Source: Pegoplata infirma (taxonomy: Eukaryota; Arthropoda; Insecta; Diptera; Anthomyiidae). From it: a DNA stretch of 64,000 nucleotides. The notes beneath the pieces were generated by a model. The model searched no databases. It had not been told where the DNA came from and saw only the letters and a program-made list of their open reading frames with translations. A program made the position numbers and the translations under genes. Positions 10,867 through 22,189 of the stretch are shown in pieces. Where the stretch lies: positions 58,800,313 to 58,864,312 of the forward strand of contig OY992537.1 of NCBI GenBank assembly GCA_963921195.1, in the 5' to 3' direction. How positions within the stretch are numbered: the first letter of the stretch is position 1; each line of letters starts with the position of its first letter.

Positions 10867-11326
10867 GAGCGTCCAGGCAAATTTTTTTTCTCCTATGCCT
10901 GAAACTTCTGTGGTACGAAGTTAAGGCTAAACGGAAAAAATAAACACGGGTTATTTTTAAATTTAGAAAATTTTGAAAATTTTAAATTAAAAAAAAACTC
11001 AAAATATATTTCTTGAAATACATCAACTTTGATGCGTCGAAAACGAATATCAAAAAAGTTTTTAAAATAATTCAAATGGTTTTCGAGATATCGCTATTTG
11101 AAATTTTTCAAAAATTGCACTCTTTTCCTATCTTCAAGAATTGGTTTAAAAAAAAATCTCAAAATTTCTCTCCCTTCACCCTTTCATAGAGCTTGAGACG
11201 AACTTTTATTTAAAATTAGTTTGAGGCAAATCCAGTTATTATATTATTTAAAAAAAAAAAATCGGGTGCTACGGGTTAATTTAATCCGATTGGTATCAAA
11301 TTTGTGCCACATAAGTTTTAGGCCTA

Positions 11327-12373
11327 CACTCAAAAAAATACTTAATTTAAACTTTGGAAAATTTTTCTTTAAAATAGTTTATAAATTTTCAATTTCACAA
11401 TTTAGTTAAATTTAACTAAAGGTTGGGAAATTTTCTTAACTTTTAGGAACAAATGTTAGTTCATGTACTGTTGATAGTCCATTATTTTCCTTAAATGGAA
11501 TTCCCTAATATATGGAAGAAATTCTTTCCGCCAAAAAAATTATTCCTAAATATATAAAAAAAAATCTTTATTTTTAAGATATTTTCCTCATCTTTAATTT
11601 TAGGATATAATTTTCTACCAATTTGTTAATGTTCTTAGATTTGAGGAAGTTTTTGTCCACTATTTTAGTAATATTTTTATAACTTGGGGATTTTTTTTTT
11701 TGTTTTCAAAAAACTTTAAACAACGATATCTCAAATACTAAGCCAGATAGAGCAAAATGTAGGCCATTTTTAGTTCTTGGGATCTTCTTCACATGTGTGA
11801 ACCCTAATGGGTCCTAAATTGGATTTAAAAAAAGTTGGCATTCCCGAAAATTTAAAAATTCTCATATCTCGGTATACATTGCCAACACAACAAAAAGTTC
11901 AAAAGCATTTTTGTCTTAACACATAGACCGCCAAATAGCCAAAAGCTCTCCATGTAAAAGTTTTAAGGTTATCGAGTTTTTTAAAATTCTCAAGACCCCA
12001 GTGGTCCCATAAATTCACGTATCTCAAAAACCATGCAAGGAAGTCGAACCGGACAAAAATTTTGGATCAAAAACTATGACGATTCATAAGGAACCCAACT
12101 CAGTCTGGGCCCATCGGGGTCTGAACCTATCGGGTCCGAACCCAATGGTGTCTTAACCCAATCGGGTCCTCAAATTTGTATGAACTAAATTGAAATAAAA
12201 GTTTTCGCATTTTTTAGTTAAACTTGGTGTAATATTAAAAAATGTTTTCTTTCCTTATTTTTAAGAAAAATTTGAACTTAAAAGAAGGAAAACATGGCAA
12301 TTGAGTTAATTCATTATCAATTTTCCTTAAATTTAGTTAATTTTCCCATTTTTTAGATAATTTTTTTTCAGTG
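11327..12373. mobile_element. TA-type MITE, CACTCAAAAAAATAC left end, 1047 bp
   Basis: TA precedes CACTCAAAAAAATACTTAAT at 11327. The right end is TTTTTTTTCAGTG at 12373. It splits the family F word GGCCTA / ATAGAAT, which is continuous at about 41950-41970. Mirrored AATTTAGTTAA / TTAACTAAATT blocks lie near the two ends. The right TA is altered to AA. Confidence 0.6.
12090..12175. repeat. Short tandem repeat, CCCAATCGGGTCC type
   Basis: Four to five degenerate copies of about 20 bp (GTCTGAACCTATCGGGTCCG and variants). The same ACCCAATAGGGTCC words occur in the family F-like block at 45540-46130. Confidence 0.6.
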
Positions 12374-12399
12374 AATAGAATTTTTCCACAAAAAACTGA

Positions 12400-12620
12400 A
12401 CTGTTTTTAAGTACGTACAACAAGAAAACTAAAAAAAAATTAAATTTTGGACAATTTTTAAAGAAGTTATGCATAAAGGAATAAGTTCTGAATTTTTGAA
12501 AATAAGATATTTTTTGAACCGGTCCTAAAAAAAATCTGAAAATTTACATGCAAGGAGTTCTCAAAGAAAAAAATTGGAAAAATAAAAAAAATCAAAGTGT
12601 CCGATTTAGCAAGGAATTAA
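12400..12620 (-). repeat. Family G right arm, diverged
   Basis: Words such as GAAGTTATGCATAAAGGAAT, TTTTTGAACCGGTCCTAAAA and AAAGTGTCCGATTTAGC match the right arm of family G (for example 22880-23025 and 16560-16770). The tail after 12617 no longer matches, so the arm is a fragment. Confidence 0.55.
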
Positions 12621-12702
12621 GGCCCCAAGCAAGAGTTGTGAATCGTTGGTTATTTTAAAATATAAATGCAAGACTTTTCGTAAATCAAATTTTTAACTTG
12701 AA

Positions 12703-13676
12703 CACTCAAAAAAAATTCTCTTTCCAATCAGCAGAAAAATCTGTTGAAAATACACCCATTTTGAGCCATATGCGAGATCTGCTGATTTTAGCAGACACCG
12801 TTTGCTAAAAATCTGTTATTATCAAGGTGAAATCAGCAGAGAAATCTGTCAAAACTGCAAAGAAGTCTGCTGAGACATTTTCTAGAGATTTTTTATACCC
12901 TCCAACTACAATATGGGTCGGGGAACCCATAAAGTATATATATTATTGATCAGTGATCGATTCTAAGACATTCTAGCTATGTCTGTCGGACAGACGTCCG
13001 TTCATCTGTAGTTAACACGATGCAGTCCAAAACAAAAGAGCTAGACCCTTCAAGTTTTGCATAAATATGTCTTATGGTCCTAGGCAGGTTAAATTCGGAA
13101 ATGGGCCAAATCGGACCAGGGGGGAAAAGTTCCCCTTGAAGAACTAAACCAACCTCTTAAAAATGCTAATTTTTTAAACGTTTATAGCCCTAAGTTTGGA
13201 CCCATGGGATTAAAAACTTTTGTTTTTTAAAATAGTTAAATAATTATAAAACTACAATACTTTAATGCAAAAAGCAGACAAAAATGAACTTGTAAACATA
13301 TACCGTAAGGTCCAAGGAGTCCCCCAGCTCACCAACCCCCCTTTTTTTGTCAATTATTATTATCCTCAAAAAAAAAAAAATACCTTGAAAAAAAACTTAA
13401 GAAAGTTTTCTTAAAAAAAGGATGACAGCAAACTATTTCTGTAAAATTACAAAATAATCTGCTAAAAATATGTTCAAAAATATTTTGAAATTCAGCAAAC
13501 AGAATCAGTAAAAACGCAGTAAAATTTCTGTTATTTTGTAAAATCTTTATGACAGATCTGAATGACAAATATTTTAGTAAAAATATCCATTTTAGCAGAA
13601 AAATCTGCTGAAAGTTTGATAAATCAAATTTTTAAGTCATTTTACAGATTTTTTGACAGAGTTTTTCTTTCGAGTG
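12703..13676. mobile_element. Family H MITE (CACTC ends, CAGCAGATTTTTCTG interior)
   Basis: The left end CACTCAAAAAAAATTCTC and the right end TTTTCTTTCGAGTG face each other, with TA only on the right. The interior repeats AATCAGCAGAAAAATCTG and TTTTAGCAGAAAAATCTGCT, which are near-palindromic. Family C is inserted in the middle. Other pieces of family H lie at 21354-21545, 24853-24962 and 44099-44160. Confidence 0.65.
12888..13350 (-). mobile_element. Family C (INE-1/DINE-like) repeat, minus strand
   Basis: Read on the minus strand it ends at the TATACCC/GGGTATAAAAA-type hairpin near 12895. It carries the ATCGATCACTGATCAATAAT word and the GACGGAC / GTCTGTC block (about 12975-13010). The second copy, on the plus strand, is 31843-32252. 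Family C shares its layout with A and B but has different sequence. Confidence 0.65.
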
Positions 13677-13681
13677 TACAT

Positions 13682-14559
13682 TAGAGTGTCCCTTATTTTG
13701 GAAATGTTGGAAATATTGAGACGGTACCCGCTCATTTTTTTCCTTTTGACTTAAAAATAACTGAGAAAAAATTTTACGCCCCTACGATCACGCCTACCCT
13801 ACGCGACGGGGCCTTAAAGAGCGCCTAAAAAATCATTTTTCCATACAAACCAAAAATTTTTTTTTCGATTTTTAATTTTTTTGTTATTAATTATTATATT
13901 ACTTGGTTAGCTTATTCACGACAAAAAATTTGATTTTTGTGGGATATCCTTATATAAGGCTTTCAGCTCTAAAAAATTTTTCGAAAAATTTGTTTTGAAT
14001 ATATATCATTAAAAACAACATAACAACTAAAACCGTTGCTTGTCAAAACTAAAAAAAAATATTTTTAAAATATTTTTTTACCGTAGGACCCTAACGGCTC
14101 TAATTCGTTTTTTTTTCGAAAAAGATAAAGATGTCACAGATATGAATAATATTTTTTTAAGAATATATATCATTAAAATCAACATAACAACTAAAACCGT
14201 TGATTGTCAAAACTAAAAAAAAAAAAATTTTAATTTTTTACCAATGGACCCCAACGGCTCTAATTTTGAACCCCAATGAAAAATTTATTAGAGCTGAAAG
14301 CCTTTTCCCACCAAAATCAAATTTTTTTGTCGTGAATAAGCTTACCAAGTAATAGAATAATTAATAACAAAAAAAAATTAAAAATCAAAAAAAAAATTTT
14401 TGGTTTGTTTGGAAAAATGATTTTTAAGGCCCCGTCGCGTAGGGAAGGCGTGGTCGTAGGGGCGTAAAATTTTTCCTGAGTTATTTTTAAGTCAAATGGA
14501 AAAAAATGAGCGGGTACCGTCTCAACATTTCCAACATTTCCAAAATAAGGGACACTCTA
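13682..14559. mobile_element. hAT-type foldback element, 878 bp, TAGAGTGTCCC ends
   Basis: The left end TAGAGTGTCCCTTATTTTGG matches the complement of the right end, and the arms run for about 400 bp (for example GACGGTACCCGCTCATTTTT near 13720 and its complement near 14510). Flanks are GTGTACAT (13674-13681) and GTGAACAT (14560-14567), an 8-bp duplication with one difference. Inside, a block beginning GAATATATATCATTAAAA is directly repeated at about 13998 and 14159. It lies on the right edge of family H. Confidence 0.8.
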
Positions 14560-14567
14560 GTGAACAT

Positions 14568-15290
14568 ATTTGGTTGTTAATCCTAGAATCCTTTATTCCT
14601 AAAAATCTTCAATTAATTGTTAGAATTTTTATCATAAAAATTAAAAATTAATTTCATGCATTCTGTGTCTCTCTGTCCATTATATGGTAAATTTTATTTG
14701 TATGTAGTTTATTCAATGTATATGTTTATAAACATCCTTCCTTTCAACGCCTTTTTTTGGCTTAATACTATTTTGTTTGTTGTATGTATGTGTGCGAAAT
14801 TTCATTTTAAATATATATATTAGTGTGTGTGTAATAAAAATAAAACAGTGAAATGTCTGTAAACAGACCTTGTTTTTTAAAGTGGACTACTTTAATTAAA
14901 TTTTATATAAGACAGTTTTCATCACTTCCTGGCTTACCTTTTTAAGTAGTTTTTACTGTGTTTTGTGTTCGTTTCCTAGGTGTATATATTTACATTTATG
15001 AGAGCGTATGTGTATAGTATATATGTATGTGTATAAACCACCTTTAAGCAACAATTAACCCAATTTTCAAATCCATTTGCACCTATTTTTGCACTGGAAA
15101 TTGTGCGTTACAAAAAAATAAAAAAAAATAAAAACTTTGTTTTACAAGCCAAGGTAAAAATTGTTTGTTTGTTCTGGGTTTTTTCTTTTTGTCCATGGTA
15201 GTAGTAGTTCAACTCTATCCAGCCATGTTGATGTTGGTAAAACTTTAAGAATAGAACAATAAAAATCATATACAACACCCACTTACTTGA
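14568..15290. other. No gene seen: unique AT-rich DNA
   Basis: Non-repetitive within the window, with GTATGTATGTGTG and TGTGTATAGTATATATGTATG microsatellite-like stretches. No convincing frame or splice pattern was seen. It could be intron or intergenic sequence. Confidence 0.5.
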
Positions 15291-16770
15291 CCCTATACAT
15301 ATAGGGTGGAGCAAAAAATTTTTTTTGTCGAGTTTCGTCAAGTGCCGCGTACATAACTTTTCCTTATAGCAGGAAGGGTAAAAATAAATGGGGGTCGGTC
15401 TCACTAATGACCCATCTCGGTAGCACCATTGGGCCGGTAGAAGCTGATTAAATAAAACAAATTTACAAAAAATAAAAAAAGTTGTGTGGGGACCGCCTTA
15501 AGAGTTAAAGATGGAGGGTAGGTGTGTTCAGAGTAAATGTTTGGACTAAAAAAATATTGTGGGTTGATCATACATTTGATTGCTCTAAGGGCACTCTTAG
15601 GCAAGTTAGGTCGGTTGGAGCAAATTTTAAAAAATGTCGTTTTGTGTGGTAGCCCCCTTAGAAATTGGAGATAGGGTATTCTAGTTCCAAAGAAATGTGA
15701 AGACGTAAAAATTAATGGGGGTCGGTCTTATAAATGACCCCTCTATGACGCACCATTGGAGCAGTAGAAATGATTTTAAGCTTGGAAAATTACTATAAAA
15801 TTTTTTCAAAAAATTTAAAAAAATAGTAATAATCGTTATCCCACGATCCTACCCAGGAAGAAAAATACAAACGGGCCAACGTTGGAATGAAGTTGGCGAC
15901 GACGGTACCAACGTTGGCGAATCATACCCGTTTCTAAGTCTACGACGTCATTCCGAAGTTGAAATGATAACAGTGGCCAACGATCGCTCGACTTTTGTTT
16001 TGACGTTGGGTTAACATTGATTTTACAAATTTACGCCATTGGATTGACCTCTTGCTTAGGGATGTATTGAAAATCTCAATGTATTGCTTGTTAGTTACCA
16101 TTTTGCAAAAATTGGTTGAAAAAGCATTTACTAAAGTTTTCACCTAGATTAAAGAGTTGAGGTCTATGTAAATCAAAAACTTTTTAAAAAAAATAAAAAT
16201 TTTTAACTTTTAAATTATAATCTATAGTGTAGTGTTTTATGTAAACACAAAGTTGTGCCAACACAATATTTTTAGTAAAACTGTTTTACATTATACAATG
16301 TTGTATTTTTCGTTAGCCCGATATTGTACCAACGCAATATTTTTGGTACGGTTGGCAATTTCTGACTGGGTACTGGACAAAAAATTTGTAGAATCGATAG
16401 AAGTTAAACACACAAAAATTTCAAAAAAAAATTAAAGAGTACAAACATTTTCAAAAATGATATTTAAATTTTAGAACTTAAAAATCGCATACTCGAGAAC
16501 TTTTAAGATTTTTTTTGGATTTTTTTTTTTTTAAATACGTAAAAAAAACAAAAATTTTGAAAAACAAATTTGAAATTTGGACCATTATTGAAGAAGTTGT
16601 GAGTAAAAGAAGTTTAAGTAAAGGAGCAAACTAACAATTTTTAAAAATTCAATATCTTTTGAACGGGTCATCAAAAAAATCTGAAAATTTACCACGAAAG
16701 AGTTTTTGAAGGGTACTTATAACTGTAAACAAATTGGGAAAATCTAAAAAAAATTATTCAAAGTGTTCGA
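15291..16770. mobile_element. Family G foldback repeat, copy 3
   Basis: Contains the family G internal repeat (GGGGGTCGGTCTCACTAATG at 15391, and again near 15718) and the right arm ending AAAGTGTTCGATCC near 16768. The internal repeat unit is about 195 bp and carries GGTCGGTC, CACCATTGGAGCAG and TTGGAGATAGGGT. The stretch AACTGTAAACAAATTGGGAA at about 16721 is the empty site of the hAT found at 23029. A MITE interrupts it at 15852. Confidence 0.65.
15852..16370. mobile_element. TA-inserted MITE, CCCAG ends, CCAACGTTGG interior
   Basis: TA at 15850-15851 and 16371-16372 flank CCCAGGAAGAAA and the complement of TTTCTGACTGGG. Removing it restores ATCCTACTGGGC-like family G sequence, which is seen uninterrupted at about 22666. 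The interior has GGCCAACGTTGG and GGTACCAACGTTGG palindromes and GGTACGGTTGG near the other end. Confidence 0.8.
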
Positions 16771-17267
16771 TCCACTGTGTACCGTTGCGTATGATTGTTA
16801 TTTAATGGCAATTACAAAATTAATCATACGCCTTATACAGTTTTCAAGCAATTATTATAATTTTAATAAAACTTCACCAACTTCGTGTAAAAAAAAATCT
16901 AGCGCTGAACTAAAACAAACCTTGGGGTTTGTTATGGAATATATCAACTTTCATTTGCTTTTGGTTTCATTCAATTCCAATTTTTGTTGTTGCACTGTGT
17001 AATTAGAATAAAAAATAAATAAAATTGTATGAACAAATTTTTTTTAAAGGCCAACTTAACCCGTCACCGGTTAAAATGGTTCGATTTGTCTAAATTTTTA
17101 AAATATAAGGTTTTTAGACTAAAAGGAAAAGATATTTGCCGGCACTTGACAAAAGTAATTTTTCGTGCCACCCTAATATACATACATGAAAAAACCAACC
17201 ATGGTCATCGTCATCATCACCTTGTAGTTGGTGTTGTTGAGTTGTTTTAAAACAAACATTAAAGCTA
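16771..17267. other. No gene seen: unique DNA with a CAT-rich stretch
   Basis: Unique AT-rich DNA. At 17200-17222 lies GGTCATCGTCATCATCACC, a short trinucleotide-like run that opens a frame but shows no codon bias or homology that I recognise. Confidence 0.45.
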
Positions 17268-17639
17268 CACTCAAAAAATTAATCAAGTGAAATTAATAAT
17301 TTTGGTTTGCCAATTCAATTTGACTAATTTTCTGCAATTTTGTTAATGAAATCAGTATATTAAAATATTCGGTCTTGTTGATCACATCTATTTAAAAAAA
17401 AATCGAAAATCAAGAAGATCTGTTAAATTCGTGAAAAAGCTTTTCTCGCACTGGCTTACTATACACTCATTGAGCATTAAAAAAGAGAATTGTACCGTCT
17501 CTTAGTTTGATCACGATTATCAAACAACCAACAAAAATTATTAAAACAAATTTTCATATGACTACCCATTGGATAACACCGTCCGACAAAAAGAAAAGAA
17601 GTCGGTAAACACGAACTGGATAATATACGTTTGAAACTA
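17268..17639 (+). mobile_element. MITE left end (TA + CACTCAAAAAATTAATC) and unassigned DNA
   Basis: TA at 17266-17267 precedes CACTCAAAAAATTAATCAAG, a terminus of the same type as at 6808 and 29694. No matching right end was found before 17640. From about 17400 the sequence is not assigned to any family. Confidence 0.45.
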
Positions 17640-18765
17640 CACAGAAAAAAATACTAACTCTGTTAAATTACAGAAAAACTCTGCAAATTTAACAGAGTAC
17701 ACCATACTTTTCCAGCTAGCAACATTTCTTGGTAATTTTACTATAAAACTCTGTAAAATGATTTTGAAAAAAAAACTGTTAATTTACAGAGTTTCTAGTA
17801 AAATATTGGTTAAATAAAACACCATTTAGCAAAGAAAAACTCTGTAAATTTACGTATATTTGTAAAATGCATTTGATGCAACCAAAATTTTACAGTAAAA
17901 AACTCTGTAAATTTACAGAGTTTAGTAAAAGACATGTTATTTTGTAAAATGTTTACATGATTTTTTAAAATATTTTTTTTAGTACTTTTTTTAACATTTT
18001 CTCAAAAACAAAATACAGATAAAATTTTGTTGTTTTACAGAAAACTCTGTTTTTAACTATGAAATTAAGATTACATAGAAATAAGTAAAAATATAGATAA
18101 AACTTAGTTTTTTGGTTATAAAAAATACAGAGTATTTTGCTTAAATATGTATTTTTGCAGAAAACTCTGTTAATTATCTCTAAAATTAAGATTAAAAAGT
18201 TAAAAGTAATTTAACTGATGAAACTTTGTTTTTTGTTTTTGTTACCAAACATCAAAATTTTATCTGTATATTTTTTTTTGTGAGAAAAAGTTGAAAAAGT
18301 AGCAAAAAAGTTATCAAAATTTTTTTTTCACAAATCTTATAAAAATTTTACAAAATAACATGCATTTAACTAAACTCTGCAAATTTACAGAGTTTTTTCT
18401 GTAATTTTTTTTTGCATCAAATGCATTTTACAAATATATGAAAATTTACATAGTTTTTTTTGCTAAATGGTGGTTTACTTAACCAATATTTTACTAGAAA
18501 CTCTGTAAATTAACAGTTTTTTTGTCCAAATCAATTTACAGAGTTTTATAGTAAAATTACAGAGTTTTCTCTGTAAAAAAGCTTTCATATTTAACCAATA
18601 TTTTACTATAAACTCTGTAAATTAACAGTTTTTTTTTCTGTCAAATTCATTTTACATAGTTTTTTAGTAAAATTACCAAGAAATGTTGTTAGCTGGAAAA
18701 GTATGGTATACTCTGTTAAATTAGCAGAGTTTTTCTATAATTTAACAGAGTTATTATTTTGAGTG
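17640..18765. mobile_element. TA-type MITE, 1126 bp, ACTCTGTAAATTTACAGAGT palindromes
   Basis: The left end CACAGAAAAAAATACTAACT follows TA. The right end is the complement of CACTCAAAATAATAACTCTG. The interior repeats AACTCTGTAAATTTACAG(AGTT) palindromes, for example around 17888-17911, mirrored in the two halves. It is the larger sibling of 6808-7401. The right flank is family A, but the left flank is not, so the target duplication cannot be shown. Confidence 0.75.
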
Positions 18766-19329
18766 ACGCTTTAGCATCCTCAGAATTGCCTTTCGAAAGT
18801 TAGAGTGTGTTTTATCTCGTAAATTCACGAAAAACCCTTGCCGAAATTCAGTCTTTTGCTCATAACTTTTGAACCACTGGACCGATTTCCCTGAATTGCA
18901 ATGCCAACCTGACCAGGTAAATGCCTAACATATATGCCAAACTTCAGGAGCCTCCGTAATATCTTTCAAAAGTTAGCGTGTTTTCAACAGACAGACAGAT
19001 GGACGGACGGACATCGCTAGATCGACTTAAAATCGATCAAGGATCATGAATATATCTACTTTATGGGGTACTAGACCAATATTTTGATGTGTTCCAAACG
19101 CAGGCGCGGATCCAGCTCTTGGATTTGGGGGGGGAAAAATTTTTTTTTTGCTAATTTATTTTTTTTCAGGGAATTGCAGGTCGAATTTGAATCATTGGTT
19201 AAGGTTTTTTTAGTGTTCAACTCTTTTTTATTATGTTTTTTCTATAGAAACATTTTCAAATTTTAAAAATTTATTCCTATAATAAAAAAACTTAAATGTT
19301 TGATATTTTTAAAAATGTCTCTTCAAGAA

Positions 19330-21090
19330 ATTTAAAGCATTTTTCTGATAGCAAAAGACCCAGATTCTGACATTATTTTTAATAGAAAATAAGTCAGGTT
19401 TGAGATATGTTTATTCACAAAAATTTTTCTGATTCGGAAATTTTTCAGAGTCATTTTCTTAAAGAGAAAGTTTATAATTTTGAGACGGTATCCAAATAGG
19501 AAAATTTTGAGGCTCTGAGGCATTTTGATACAGAAAAGGCTTTAAAATTTATAAAAAAATATTTGGAGCAGGTTTATTCCAGCCCGAGGTCATTATTTTC
19601 ATTACTTTTTAAAACTGTGATATTCTCACAGAATAATTTTTAAAAAATTATTCTATGGGAATATCATAGTCTAAAGAAGTAAGGGAAATTATGACCTCGA
19701 GCTTGAATAAACCTACTAAAAATATAATATTTTAAAGGTCAAATGTAACGTCAAAGGTCAAATTTTTAAATAAAATTAATAAGAATTAATACAAAAAATT
19801 TTAAATTCTGATATACCTTTATATAGAAAATTCTCAGATACTTATGGAATTCTCACACCAAAAAATTTCTGTATTAAGATACAATTTTCGTAAAGAAAAA
19901 TTCTCAGATTAAGTGATTTTCACATTGAAAACTTAAAACGTCCTTAATATTTTTTTTTTTATTCTATTTTTCTACAAAAAAGGTTTACGATAAAAAGTCT
20001 CAGAGTCTGAGTCTCCTAAATTTTTTCTACAAAAAAAACTTGGATTCTCAGACATTTTTCAAATTAAAAACAAATTTGGAATCTAATATCTTTTTTATAT
20101 TCTGTGATATTTTCTCTAAAATTCTCAGAATCTAAGGCATATTTTAGAGAAAAATGCTTAGATTCTGAGTTATTTTTTCTATCGAAAAAGTCATAGATTT
20201 TAGAATATTTTTTAATATTAAAACTCAAAAATTCAGAGATATTTCTTCTTTAGAAAAAATCTGAAATCTTTATTCTTGTATTCTAGGACTTTTTTCTATA
20301 GAAAAGGTCTTAGCTTTTCCTAACAAAAAAGTCTTAGATTCTGAGACATCTTTCTAATAAAAATAATCTCAGATTCTGATACATTTTTCGAAAGGAAAAT
20401 ACTTAGATTCCGAGAAATTTTTCCTATAAAAGTCCCAGATGCTGTATAATTTTTCCTTTAGAAAAAGTCAAAGTTCTATTGCATTTTTTGTATAAAAAAT
20501 TCTCAAATTTTCCCAGAATAAAATTCTTATTTTTCCTACAGAAAAATTTTATTTTTTTTTTCTGTAAAAAAATTTAAGATATAAGAACATTTTTTCTAAA
20601 GAAAACTTATGATTCTTGAAAATTCTAGAAAAAATTCTCACTCATTGCATTTCCTCTATTCTTTTTACCCAGAAGAATTGTCAAATTTTCCATATAGAAA
20701 ATTCTCAGATTTTTCCTATAAAAAACTATCAGATTTTTCCTATAGAAAACTGTTAAATTTTTTATATAAAAATTGTCAAAGTTTTAAGATTTTTACTATA
20801 AAAAAATTCTAAGAAAAATTATCAATTTTTTTCTATAGAAAAATTCCCCAATTTTTTATTTAGAAAAATTAAAAAAAATTTCGTCTAGAAAAATTCCGAA
20901 ATATTTCGTCTTTAAAATTTTTTGTATTTTTTATAAAGAAAAGTTTAATCACGTAGACAAAGTTTAACAGTCAGAAACATTTTAGGATTCTTAGACATTT
21001 TTCATAGAAGAATTTCCATAGAAAAATATTGTCCTATAGAAAAATTTCTAGATTTTTCCAATAGAAAACATTTAGGGATTTTTTCAGATC
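19330..21090. repeat. Degenerate CTATAGAAAAA / CTCAGATTCTGAG satellite inside the hAT
   Basis: Repeated diverged words such as TTTTTCTATAGAAAAA, GTCTTAGATTCTGAGACA and AATTCTCAGATTTTTCC cover about 1.7 kb. They are clearly related to the tight 35-bp array at 8285-9190 but are much more diverged, so this array is older or less often homogenised. Confidence 0.75.
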
Positions 21091-21128
21091 GTTGGACATT
21101 TTTCATAGAAATTATTTTTTTTTAGATT

Positions 21129-21246
21129 ATTTCCTTTTCACTTCCTTTTTCTCTCTTCTCTTCTCTTCTCTTCTTTTCTTTTCTTTCTTTTCTTTTCTTT
21201 CCTTTCTTTTTCTTTCTTTTTTCCTTTTTCGTTTTTTTTTTCTTTT
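21129..21246 (+). repeat. Polypyrimidine tract
   Basis: About 115 bases that are almost all C and T (CTCTTCTCTTCTCTTCTC, then TTTTCTTTCTTTTC runs). Long pure pyrimidine strands can adopt triplex DNA. Its purine-rich complement opens long Lys/Arg/Glu-rich frames that are artefacts. Confidence 0.85.
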
Positions 21247-21353
21247 GAATTCGGTTTGGGGGGGGAAATTTCCTTTTTTCCCCCCCGTGGATCCGCGCCT
21301 GTCCAAACGGAATGACAAACTTATATATACCCTCTATCACTAGAGTGGAGGGT

Positions 21354-21545
21354 ATAAAAATATTTTCAAAAATATTTTGAAATTCAGCAAACAGAATCAG
21401 TAAGAACGCAGTAAAATTTGTGTTATTTTGTAAAACTGAATGACAGAGATTTTCGTAAAAATTTCCATTTTAGCAGAAAAATCTGCTGAAAGCTTGCTAA
21501 ATCAAATTGAAAGTCGTTTTACAGATTTTTTGACAGAGCTTTTCG
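21354..21545 (+). mobile_element. Family H right-end fragment
   Basis: Matches 13470-13665 nearly base for base (AATATTTTGAAATTCAGCAA, AGCAGAAAAATCTGCTGAAA), directly after the end of family A copy 2. Both this copy and 12703-13676 carry a DINE-like insertion just before AATATTTTGAAATTC. Confidence 0.65.
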
Positions 21546-21870
21546 TTTAAGTTTCGAGACCAAATTTAGTAAAACTGCATTTACGGGTTTTCGTTTCGTG
21601 ATCCCGTTTCCTTTTAAAAGGACTTCAAAGTTTTAGAGGATTAAATTTTGTAAAATATCTTTAAAATATTTGTACTTGTGGAGAATTTTCACATTCAGAC
21701 TTATATCATCCGGTTCGTGTTTAATATTAGCTGTCGGACTGTGTAATACTAGTAGATTTATTCGACCTTTAAAATTTTACATCTTGAATGCAAAATATTT
21801 TAGCATGAGGCTATTTTTTTTATTTTCTTATTAAAACCATTATATTCTCATCCCTAGTAAAAAAGTTCAC
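21546..21870. other. No gene seen
   Basis: Non-repetitive in this window. No frame, RNA gene or element end was recognised. Confidence 0.4.
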
Positions 21871-22189
21871 ATGGGGCATTCCATGTCAAATCGGACACTT
21901 TAAAAAATTTTTTTTTTAGAGATTTCCAATTTGTTTACAGTTTTTAGTACTCTTCGAAAACTCCTTCGTGATAAATTTTCAGATTTTTTTGATGACCCGT
22001 TCAAAAGATATCGAATTTTTAAAAATTGGTAGTTTGTTCCTTTACTCAAACTTCTTTTACTCATAACTTCAAATTCCCAAAAAGTTCTTAAAAGCGCTCT
22101 AGTATGCGATTTTTAAGTTTTTATTATTTTGAATTGAAGCCTACTTAGGGAGTGGTGATAGGGCGTAGGTATGTTTTACAAAAATGTTG

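Larger units (their letters stand above)
10868..12392. mobile_element. Family F foldback repeat, copy 1, split by a MITE
   Basis: Starts near CGTCCAGGCAAATTTTTTTT and contains the conserved words GGTTTTCGAGATATCGCTAT, GATGCGTCGAAAACGAATAT (minus sense of the family) and GGGTGCTACGGGTTAATTTA. The same words recur at 37090-37640, 41690-42000, 47560-47757 with 54075-54250, and 56760-57020. The right end is resumed after the MITE at 12374 and is short. It is a diverged inverted-repeat family of unknown class. Confidence 0.55.
19101..21301. mobile_element. hAT-type element, 2201 bp, exact 8-bp TSD
   Basis: The terminal repeat CAGGCGCGGATCCA is present at both ends in inverse orientation. It is flanked by TCCAAACG at 19093-19100 and 21302-21309. 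CAGG(N)GCGGATCCA is a classic hAT-like terminus. The subterminal regions are G-rich on the left (GGATTTGGGGGGGG) and C-rich on the right. No transposase frame is present. Most of the interior is a degenerate satellite. Confidence 0.93.
18766..21353 (+). mobile_element. Family A repeat, copy 2 (3' two-thirds), split by a hAT
   Basis: Begins within the family at GCTTTAGCATCCTCAGAATT. It includes ACCACTGGACCGATTT, the GACGGACGGACATCGC block (about 19005) and, after the hAT, ATATACCCTCTATCAC plus TGGAGGGTATAAAAA at 21353. Continuity with the copy at 26940-27587 shows that the 2.2-kb hAT is a later insertion. Confidence 0.8.

Noticed and set aside
15108..15404. 98-codon minus-strand frame
   Set aside because: Spans unique AT-rich DNA and the start of a family G repeat; no domain and no conservation evidence.
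21122..21343. Lys/Glu- and Phe/Leu-rich frames on both strands
   Set aside because: Translation of a pyrimidine tract; not coding.
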